Source: Corynespora cassiicola
Taxonomy: Eukaryota > Ascomycota > Dothideomycetes > Pleosporales > Corynesporascaceae
NCBI GenBank assembly: GCA_022059125.1
Contig: JAEUWY010000004.1
Span: forward strand, 4,562,838-4,626,837
Direction: 5' to 3'
Length of the DNA stretch: 64,000 nt
The notes under the pieces were generated by a model. The model was not told the origin of the DNA. It made no database searches and saw only the letters and a program-made list of their open reading frames with translations. The position numbers and the translations under genes were made by a program. The first letter of the stretch is position 1. Each line of letters opens with the position of its first letter. This document shows positions 56,395 through 64,000 of this stretch, one piece after another.

Positions 56395-58272
56395 AAAGTT
56401 ATAATATATACTACAGGCGAGTCGGTTAATAGGCGAGTTAGTTACTTTTACTAAAATTATACTAAAATCTAATTTATTATAGTTTAAAATACTATATTTT
56501 AGCTTTTTATAGCAGACTACAGCACGTAATATTATTTAAAAAAAAATTTTATATTAATTTTACACGTTTACGTGTTATATTTAGTTTAATTATATTTTTT
56601 ACAGCGTTTTTAAAATAGTTTACTTTTTTAAATATATATCTATTTTTTTATTTATTTTTTATTACTACGCGCTTTAAACTTTTTTAAAACTACTAGTTAC
56701 TATCTATTTTTAACTATTAGAATTTTTTTTTCTAAATCTGCTTTTTTTTATACAATTTTTATTATATAGTAGCTTTATTAGCTGTTTAAAGTTTTTTAAT
56801 TTTCTATTAAACTAAAACTAGTTTATACGTAATAAATACGGCCTTTTTTAATACTTTTTTAAACGCTTTAACTATAAATATAAAAAAACTATTTATATAT
56901 TTTTAAATTTTTAACTTTATAAGCGTTAATTATAATTTAAATTTTAGAGTATTACTAAAAGTTTACAACTGCTAAAGTATATTATTTTTAGTAAATAGTA
57001 GTAATAAAATTTAAAGCTTTATATTAAAAGCTGATATAATCTGTTTTAAGTTAAAAAAAACTAATTTAGTATTTTAGAACTTTTTTTTAGATATTACTAA
57101 AAGTAAATACTGTATTATAAACTGCTTTAAAATATAGCAGAAACTTAAATTTTATAAAATAAATAATTTAGTTATATATAAATATTTTAGCTTAGCGTCC
57201 GTACGCAGTTTTTAAAAAAATAAAATAGCTTATATTAAGTAGCTGTAAAAAGTATAATAAATATAAAAATATATATAAAATAATAATTTTATTATTTTTA
57301 TAGTATTACTAGAAAAAAAATAATTTATAGTTTTTACAGCTATTAATAACTAGCAGTTAGTAAATGCTAATAGTACGCTTTTTTATATATCTGTTAAAAT
57401 ACTTTAACTACTTAAAACTAAGTTTATTAGTTATTTAGCTGTTACTAAAAACTTTAATAACTTAGTTTTAAAGCAGATTTTTTTTTTATATTAGCTAGTA
57501 AAGTAGTAGCGTATTTTAAAAATAATAAAAAATAAAATAATTTATTTTTTAGTATTAATATTTTATATAACTATTATCTACTCGCGGTTGCCTAACTAAA
57601 CTATTTTTAATTTTTTTTATTATTTTAAAGCTATAATAACTGCTTTTATTAATATTTAATTTATTATTAAATCTATTTTATTAAAGTTGTATATATTATT
57701 ATTTTAAATACTATATTTAGCTTTAATACTAGTTACTAAACTAAACTAGCTCTAAATTACTTTAGAGTTTTTATATTTAGCTCTTTTATATTTATACTTC
57801 TAATTAAATTTTATTTTAAATTTTAGTTAATACTTTATAAATATACTAAGCTAGTTTATACTAATAGAGCTTAGATTACACTTAGCGCGTAGAAAATTAG
57901 CTATAGTAGTTATATTTACTAGCTAAAAGCTAAACTTTTACGCGTTTAGCTTAAATATATAATTAATAATTATCTGTTTTTATTATTATCTAATTTTTAT
58001 AAGTTAGATATAGTATTAGTTTATAAAAATCGTTCTGCGCGTTAATTACTTAGTATATTTTTAAATACTTTATAAATAGCTATAGCGCGTTACTAAAAAA
58101 AATTTATATTTTATTTAAAAGCTTAAAATATAAACTGTATTTAAGCTTTTTAAAATATATTAATAATAAATTATTATTAAAGTATTAGTATAAAAAAAGT
58201 ATTTTAGAGTAGTTTTAGTAAAAGTAACTGACTCGCCTGTTAACTAACTCGCTTATAGTATATATTATTAAT
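56395..58272 (-). mobile_element. Nested pogo/Fot1-like transposon with about 70-bp inverted repeats (RIP-degraded)
   Basis: The left end (ATATATACTACAGGCGAGTC, followed by AGGCGAGTTAGTTACTTTTAC) and the reverse complement of the right end (about 58200-58272) match over roughly 70 bp. Each end contains a duplicated AGGCGAG motif. The span, about 1.87 kb, equals a full-length Fot1-size element. The decayed transposase is read on the minus strand (separate entry). Confidence 0.75.
57000..57720 (-). pseudogene. Decayed Tc1/mariner-superfamily (pogo/Fot1) DDE transposase
   Basis: Minus-strand translation is littered with stops, mostly TAA/TAG, but keeps family words in order. Near 57690, NNIYNFNKIDLII corresponds to the family's catalytic NIYNFDETGF block (first catalytic Asp mutated to Asn). 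Near 57200-57260, LQLLNISYFIFLKTAYGR matches the LQPLD...LKRAYG block holding the third catalytic residue region. SNI*KKF*NTKLVFFN near 57060 matches the conserved downstream segment. Asp-to-Asn changes and stops fit C-to-T mutation by RIP. Not functional. Confidence 0.75.
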
Positions 58273-58782
58273 TTTTTTATTATAAATAGATTTTTTATAT
58301 AGCTTTTATAATAAATAATAAAAATTTTAAGCTTTACACTAGATAAAAAATAAATTAGTATTTTTTTTTTAATTATACTTTTACGTTAAATATAAAAGCT
58401 TAAAATATTAGATAAACTATTATTATTTTCTATTTTCTAAAACTGCTTACTAGTCTTTTTATAAATTTTTTTTATTTTTTTTAATAGCTAGTTTAGTTAG
58501 AAAGTTATTTAAGTTTAAAAACTGCTATTTTTTTAAGCAAGTTTTTTTAGTATTACTCTACTATACTAATAGTACTACTAATATAAAAAATAAGTAAGCT
58601 AATCGGATAAGCGAGCTGATTAGCTTTTTAACTATTTTAATACAAACTATCTATATCTATAATATCTCTACTAAATAATTTTTAATTAACTTATAATAAA
58701 GTCTATATAACTTTAGTTTTTATAGTAGTTTAAAACAATTTAATTTTAAATATAAAACACGCTATAAAAATTTATAATATAA

Positions 58783-59606
58783 ACTATAAGCGAGTAAGCT
58801 ATATAAATAAGCGAGCTACTTTCTAACTACTCTAACACAGACAATTTATACTTATAATACTATAACTAAAAAATGTCTAATTAGCTTATAAAGAGGCTTT
58901 AGTAACTCTAGCTTTTTTAGCTATTAAAAATAAATTAATTTAAAGCGTGTAATAAGCTGTTTTAGTATATAATACTTTATATATAATAGTTAGTTATTAA
59001 TACGCTAGACGATCTGCGCGACGTAATTACTAGTCTAATTTAAAATAACTAACTAAACTTAAAAAAAATATAATTATTATTTATATTTTTAAGCTAGATT
59101 TACGAAAATTCGCATCTACACTAACTACTATATATAATATAGCTAATTAATTACTTACAGCGTAAAATACAGACTATATTAGTATTAACTAATTTAGTAA
59201 CTTTATTAAGCGTTAGCTAGACTTTTAAGTTTAATTAATCTGCTAGTAGAATTACTAGCGCGTTTTTTATAAAAATTTTAAAATTATTAGCTTTTAATTT
59301 AAATTACTGTATTATATAAAAAAAATATATAGTATTATTAATAAAAATATATATAATTTTAATAAAACAGACTTTATAATAGGCGTAATTTTAGCTTAAT
59401 TAGTAGTTACAATTTTAAAAAAATAGAATTAATTTAAAAGTACTTAGCTAAATAATTATAAATTAATTATAGTAATTTAGAAAATTAACGCGTACAGCTA
59501 AGTAATTTTTTTTTTTATTATTTTTATAAATAAGTACTACTTTTCTCTATAGTATAAAAGTAATAATATTTTATTTAGTTAGTATATATTACTTAGTAAA
59601 ACTGTA
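58783..59606 (+). mobile_element. 5' part of a third pogo/Fot1-like transposon, interrupted
   Basis: A GCGAG-type terminal segment (58788-58850) is followed by a transposase relic in plus orientation. Reading stops at about 59.6 kb where different sequence (the retrotransposon) begins. The right half of the element would then lie beyond the retrotransposon insertion and was lost with the chromosome end. Confidence 0.6.
58985..59530 (+). pseudogene. Decayed pogo/Fot1 DDE transposase, N-terminal and first catalytic part
   Basis: A single plus-strand frame, interrupted by TAA/TAG, retains the word order of Fot1-type transposases: a helix-turn-helix-like start, LDL-KFASTL near 59100, SNFIKR near 59200, and NIYNFNKTDFIIGVI near 59345-59385 with LVVT and INAYS after it. 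The catalytic Asp in NIYNFD has become Asn (GAT/GAC to AAT/AAC). This is the expected RIP outcome. Non-functional. Confidence 0.8.
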
Positions 59607-60186
59607 AGAACACAGGGCGACTTATCTCCGATACAGCTTAAATACTACTTAAAATAAAAGTTTACAGAACTAGAGAATAATTATAAATTAGAACTTATAG
59701 GTTTTATACGAAAGAACATTTCTAGACTATAGAACTATCTAAAACTATTATAACTTTTTATAGTTTCTCTCCAGTACCTATTCTAAGTCTAGTCTAGTCT
59801 AGTTTTATTTTTTAGTTATTATAGAAAGGTACGAAAGAATAAAAGATTAGAGCTAAGTTAAAGCTATATTAGAAGTTAAAAACTAGAAATTAGATATAAA
59901 GTTTTTAATTACGTGCGCGATGCTTAAAAGTAAATATATTTAAATTTTATATAAATAAAGTTTGTTATATTATCTTCTTTTTAGTAAATAAATTATTCTA
60001 ATCTAATATAATTTGTAGCTTATTTAGAAAAAAATATAAATAGTTTTTATTAAAAGCGGGGTACTTTATTTTATTATTTATTTTTACTTTTAGTGCTTTA
60101 CAGAAAAAAACGTTACGCGTTTATATAACTAGTAAAATACTTTTACAGAGCTGCTGCCTAGCAGTTATAAATTTAATTTTTTAAAC

Positions 60187-60212
60187 TTTTTTTTTTTTTT
60201 TTTTTTTTTTTT
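60187..60212. repeat. 26-nt T homopolymer in the RIP region
   Basis: An uninterrupted run of 26 T. It may be a decayed polypyrimidine or poly-A-type tract; no function is implied. Confidence 0.9.
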
Positions 60213-60419
60213 AATTATTGCATTCTGTAAGTAGTCTGTTCTAAATTTAATACTTCTACTAATTTTTTTTAAAGTTTTTTACTATTAAATTAGCTTTCTA
60301 ATTTACTTTATAATATCTATTTTAGTTTTATTTAGTATTTTATTAGTAGTTTACTGTAAGATATATTTACGCGCCTATCACGCTTTAGCAAAAAAATATA
60401 TAATTAACTTTAAGTTTAA

Positions 60420-60935
60420 ATTAATTTTAAGTAAAAAGTGCGAGTACTATACTACTTAAAAAAGTTTATATAAGCTAGTATATATCTAACTTAGTGCGTA
60501 TTTAGAATAGTTAACTAATATTTTATTTTAAATTCTAGAATACTGCGCTGCTGAGTATAAGGCATTAGTATAAACTATAAATAACTAAAAAAAAAAATTT
60601 AAATAACTTTACTTTAACTACTATAGTAAAAATCGCAGCTAAAACTGTTTTAGTTATAGCTTAAATAATTAAAGTAAAGTTAAAATATATACAGACTAGA
60701 AAAGTGTTACTAGCTATCTATATAACTCTAAAAACAATTTACTAAAGTATAAAAAAAATAAATTAAAAATTAGCTAATTTAAAAATAGTTTTTTTACGCA
60801 GCTTAGTTCGCGTAAATAAAAAAAAAACTACTAAATCTACTAAGTTTTTTTTAGTAAAGCGGTTTTAGCAGATAGGCTAGTTAGATAGAAATTTACTAAA
60901 ATCTAATAAAAAATCTAAATTAAAAAATTCTAATA
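60420..60935 (+). pseudogene. Unidentified decayed reading frame with a CEYC motif
   Basis: One plus-strand frame, starting SKKCEYYTT and containing EYCAAEYKALV near 60540 and KAVLADRLVR near 60850, runs about 500 nt. Its stops are TAA or TAG only, as expected if Gln codons (CAA/CAG) or Trp (TGG) were hit by RIP. Cys/Lys-rich start and Lys-rich tail suggest a nucleic-acid-binding protein, but I recognise no family. It is antisense to the retrotransposon, so it may be a separate insertion or coincidence. Confidence 0.3.
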
Positions 60936-61949
60936 GTAATAAAAATTTAATTTTTAATAAAAATAAAAAAAATTAGTAGTTAGCCTAGAAGGGTTTTAGA
61001 GTTAGACCTAAAAAAAATTCTAAATAAAAAATTTAATAACTATTCTACTTTACTCTATTGTTTTACAGATAATTTATATTTTTTATTCTCTGTTTCTATA
61101 TCTAGAGCTATTAGTTTAAAAACTAGAAAAGTTCTGGCTTATCTAGATACTTATTATAAAAAACTTTTAACTTATATAGAGCCTCTATAAAATTAAATAT
61201 GTTATACTATATAGAATCTAAGTTATATCTAATCTAGTTTACTTTATACTTTAGTAATAAGCGTATAAATTTGCTGGCAAAAATATCCTTAACTTTCTAT
61301 TTTTCTACTTTATTAATTAGTACTCTAATTAATTTTAGAGCTTTTTATTCTAAAAGTAAATTAGTAGAGTTTTTATATAAAACATTTAGTACAAACATAT
61401 TATAGATTTTTAATTCTAGAGGTAGTTTAAAGCAGTATAAATAATTTACTTTTTTTAATATTTTAAAAGAATCTGTTTACTGTTCAGACAGCTTTTAGTT
61501 TAGTTTTATAAATATTAAATTTTTTGTACTAAAATATACTTAATTTTTAATAGTTTAGTCTACTTAGTAACAGTAGAGGTTAACTTAAACTTATATTTAT
61601 TTCTAAGCTTTTTTAAAATTCTTTTTTATAAGTTTCTATACTTTATATATTTATAAAGTAAGTACTAAAGCGTTTTAGTAATTTAGTTTTTTCTAAAGCT
61701 TAGAAAGTTTAGATTTTTTCTAATACTAATTCTAACAGAGTTTAGAACTGAACAAAACTTAATACAAAATTATTTTTAAGCTTATATATAGAAAAGTAAG
61801 TTAAGCGCGATCTATTAATAGCAAAAATTCGCTCTAATTATTCTAATAGTAGCTTATAAATAGCTTTAGTTTTTAGTTAATATATTAGTTTATAATTTTA
61901 GTTTAGCTATTAGTTTTTTTATAGTAGGCGGTAGACAGCTTAACTTTAA

Positions 61950-62350
61950 CGCTAATAATATAATAGAATTTAAACTAGAAACTAGAAATAAACTGTAGTT
62001 TTTAGTCTAACACAATTATTTTTAGAATATATCTAAATTAGTATATCTACTAAATAAATAAATAGGCTATACTATATACGTTAGTATTTTTATAATATAA
62101 AATTAACACAGCTTACTTAAAAAGTTAATTAATAATTACTAAAATTTAATTATAGCTAGTTTTATTATAGAGGAATTTTTTAAAGTTTATACAGAAATAT
62201 TATATAAAACAGTTTAAAATAGAGAAAAAATAAATCTCTTTAGCAGAACAGATTTATTTTAGATATACTTATTAACAGGCGAGGCAGTTCTGTATATATT
62301 ACTTATATAAGTTTTTTATACCTTTTTAGTAGTACTTCTAAACTAATAGC
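61950..62350 (-). pseudogene. Decayed gypsy integrase (zinc-binding end and catalytic core start)
   Basis: Minus-strand reading gives NCLAC near 62285 (the CxxC end of the integrase zinc finger), then about 150 nt of damaged sequence, then YN*ILVIIN*LFK and YKNTNVYSIAYLFI near 62060-62130. The latter match the gypsy integrase catalytic core block (ILVVVDRLTK...A..LF), with the catalytic Asp altered to Asn. Stops are at positions usually Arg, Trp or Gln. Confidence 0.65.
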
Positions 62351-63239
62351 TAGTAGGTTTTTATAGCGCTAAAGTATACTAAAAAAACTTAGTTATAAAC
62401 TTTTTATATTAAGCGTGTAATAAGCGTAAAATTCTAAAAAACATATAGTTAATATTAGTATAATATAAGTCTATTATATATCTAGTATTAGTTAAAAAAA
62501 TTTTCGCGTTTTTTTATAAAATTTAATTAATTTTTTTTTAAAAAAGTATTAATAAGTTTAAAAAAGTTAAAATTTATAAAGTTTTTTAGAAATATCGCAT
62601 ATACGCAAGCCACACACTTAATCTAAACTCTAATATATTTTTAAGCTAATTTAGCATTAATTTAAAAATTAAAGTAATATAATCTAATTAGCACGCGAGA
62701 ACAGTTATCTTACTATATAACTAAAAAATTTTTTATATTTTATTTACGACAGCTAAAAATATTAGCTCTAGTATTATTTTTATTTAAAATATATCTAATT
62801 TAAAAGTTAAAGAGCGCTAATTCTTCTGCTTATTTTACTCATCTAGTATTTAAAACTTTAGTTGTTATAAAGTATTCTAGTAACTTATAATTAGAATATA
62901 TTTAAATCTAATACTTTACAGAGAAAAAATTAGTTTACTATTTCTAAAAAATAGTAATAATAGTAAAAAGTTTTTTATTATATATTTTTTAGTTAAGTTT
63001 AGAACTAGATAGAGTTTTACTGTAAAAAGTATATAAATACTAATTTTTATTAGTATATTACTAAAACTGTATATCTGCGATAGCGCTATTAGATATATTA
63101 ATTTCTAGTTTTATAAATAGTTTAGAGTTAAAATAATAAAAAGTTAGAATAGAAAAAAATTTTTTTTTTAAAGCTTTAAATATCTAGTTATATTTTTAGA
63201 TCTATTTAAAAAGTACAGTAGAGTTTTAAAGTATACTAA

Positions 63240-63870
63240 TTAATAAAATAATACAGAAATATTTCGGTACGAATTATTAGTAAAAACTAGTAAATCTAAA
63301 AAAAAACTTTATTTTTATAATAGTAGTAAATCAGACTTAGTTCCGTAAAGCTTTAACTTTTTTTTAATCTACTTTTAGTTTTTAGTTAGTTAAAATATAT
63401 TTTAAGTATTAGATACGTTTTATATAGAATTCGGACTTAGCTATATCTACTTATAGTTTAACTTAACATAGTTATTCTAAAACAGTTTTAATATACTAAA
63501 TATAGATTTATTTATTTTTAGAGTAGATAAAAATATCGTTTAGATATGTAATACAGAAGTTATTAAAATAGTTAATTAGAATATTATTTATATATTGCTA
63601 GAAAGTAGCTGGTCTGTTATATAACCTAAATAAAAAAACTTTATATTTATACGTTCTGTATTATATTTAAAAAGTAGTATATTTTTTACTATTAGAGTTT
63701 ATTTAAATTTTATTAAATACAGCGTAAATATCTAACTTTGTAAAAATTTTAGCTTTACTAAATCTTACTAAAAGTTTATTTATTCTAAGTATTAAATAGG
63801 TATTTTTTCTAGTTAGAGCGTTTAATTTATAATAGTTAATATATATTTTAAGCTTTCTATTTATTTTACG
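63240..63870 (-). pseudogene. Decayed Ty3/gypsy reverse transcriptase, cut by the telomere
   Basis: The minus-strand frame beginning at the telomere edge reads YYKLNALTRKNTYLILRI, then KAKIFTKLDIYAVFNKI, then YKVFLFRLYNRPATF, and near 63535 the polymerase box appears as YLNDIFIYSK in place of YLDD. It continues with SEFYIK and YLKYIL. The order and spacing are those of Ty3/gypsy reverse transcriptases. Changes are mainly Asp to Asn, Trp/Arg/Gln to stop, and Gly lost, as expected for RIP. The enzyme cannot be active. Confidence 0.88.
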
Positions 63871-63872
63871 AA

Positions 63873-64000
63873 TTAGGGTTTTTAGGGTTAGGGTTAAGGG
63901 TTAAGGGTTAGGGTTAAGGGTTAGGGTTAGGGTTAGGGTTAGGGTTAGGGTTAGGGTTAGGGTTAGGGTTAGGGTTAGGGTTAGGGTTAGGGTTAGGGTT
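63873..64000 (+). repeat. Telomere, (TTAGGG)n
   Basis: About 20 tandem TTAGGG units reach the last base, with the G-rich strand running 5' to 3' to the right, so this is the right end of the chromosome. The first 40 bases are variant (TTTTTAGGG once, TTAAGGG three times); from about 63924 the units are perfect. Proximal variation and distal perfection are normal for a telomerase-maintained end. Confidence 0.98.

Larger units (their letters stand above)
54730..58566. mobile_element. Outer RIP-degraded DNA transposon with about 85-bp inverted repeats
   Basis: The text at about 54735-54820 (AAAAACTTGCTCTAAAAGAT..., with AGCAGTTTTTAAA and AACTTTCTAACTAAACTAG) reappears as reverse complement at about 58485-58566. 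The copies differ mostly by transitions. A second transposon (56.4-58.27 kb) lies inside; removing it leaves about 2 kb, the size of a pogo/Fot1-type element. Base composition is below 20 percent GC by eye and no open frame survives. I could not read a transposase in the outer part, so class is inferred from size and terminal repeats. Confidence 0.55.
54445..58870. repeat. Dispersed transposon-end repeat built around GCGAG
   Basis: A short degenerate sequence recurs: ATAAGCGAG followed by an A/T-rich segment with CTAACTACTCTAACACAGAC-like text. Direct copies are near 54451-54535, 58607-58680 and 58788-58850; diverged copies containing AGGCGAGT form the inverted repeat at 56413 and 58236. They look like ends of the same pogo/Fot1-type family in various states of decay. 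Confidence 0.6.
54393..63872. other. RIP-type AT-rich subtelomeric block
   Basis: About 9.5 kb with a sharp rise in A+T beginning within 100 bp of the NmrA-like stop. TpA dinucleotides abound, long open frames are absent, and homologous repeat copies differ mainly by C-to-T and G-to-A transitions. This is the signature of repeat-induced point mutation followed by heterochromatin formation. Individual elements are listed separately; the remaining AT-rich segments hold nothing I can name. Confidence 0.9.
59607..63872 (-). mobile_element. Ty3/gypsy LTR retrotransposon, minus orientation, RIP-degraded and truncated by the telomere
   Basis: From right to left on the minus strand I can read reverse transcriptase, the region after it, and integrase of a Ty3/gypsy element in the expected order. 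The 5' LTR, gag and the start of pol are missing, because telomere repeats begin at 63873 within the reverse transcriptase. The left boundary is uncertain: TGTAAGAACACAGGGCGACT at about 59608, where composition changes and the Fot1 transposase stops, may be the outer LTR edge. No second LTR is available to test this. Insertion into the Fot1-like element is inferred. Confidence 0.7.

Noticed and set aside
62270..62290. AACAGGCGAGGCAG as another copy of the GCGAG transposon end
   Set aside because: It falls exactly on the integrase NCLAC codons of the gypsy element and lacks the flanking repeat sequence.
54393..63872. Possible centromere-like or replication origin function of the AT-rich block
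   Set aside because: Transposon relics with RIP-type changes explain the composition; nothing specific to an origin or centromere is seen.

Overview
The window is the end of a chromosome from a filamentous ascomycete (Pezizomycotina). Genes have short introns (about 44-109 nt, mostly GT-AG with CTRAY-like branch sites). There are three Zn2Cys6 regulators, a fungal coronin and a family PL3 pectate lyase. The right end is a (TTAGGG)n telomere, preceded by about 9.5 kb of extremely AT-rich, stop-riddled transposon wreckage typical of repeat-induced point mutation (RIP). A secreted pectate lyase and several aromatic and nitrile catabolic enzymes suggest a plant-associated or saprotrophic lifestyle. 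I would not name a genus.

Layout. (1) 1-11 kb is conserved core: an acidic protein of unknown function, a 40-residue cysteine-rich peptide ending in a CaaX-type box, coronin, and two conserved hypotheticals. (2) 11.7-25.2 kb is an aromatic catabolic cluster: a salicylate-hydroxylase-type FAD monooxygenase, maleylacetate reductase, hydroxyquinol 1,2-dioxygenase, a Zn2Cys6 regulator, a phenol-hydroxylase-type monooxygenase and an MFS transporter. Together they can convert a (hydroxy)benzoate or phenol through hydroxyquinol and maleylacetate to 3-oxoadipate. (3) 25.9-38.3 kb is mixed accessory: an EVE-domain protein, a secreted carboxylesterase divergent from a Zn2Cys6/DUF3425 regulator, a short-chain dehydrogenase, the pectate lyase and an RBR-type ubiquitin ligase. 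(4) 39.8-54.4 kb is a second catabolic island centred on a divergently transcribed aldoxime dehydratase and nitrilase (aldoxime to nitrile to acid). Around it lie a secreted GMC oxidoreductase, a Zn2Cys6 regulator, an epoxide-hydrolase-type alpha/beta hydrolase with a damaged 5' end, an NmrA-like protein, a secreted alpha/beta hydrolase and a small SDR. The shared promoter carries four CGGATA motifs, and two more lie upstream of the secreted hydrolase. (5) 54.4-63.87 kb is RIP-degraded repeats: nested pogo/Fot1-type DNA transposons with inverted repeats and still-readable transposase traces, then a Ty3/gypsy retrotransposon on the minus strand. Its 5' part is cut off, and telomere repeats start inside its reverse transcriptase. 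(6) 63.87-64.0 kb is the telomere.

Exon coordinates were derived by eye from splice signals and frame continuity; every multi-exon model except the epoxide hydrolase closes in frame. No tRNA, rRNA or CRISPR was seen.
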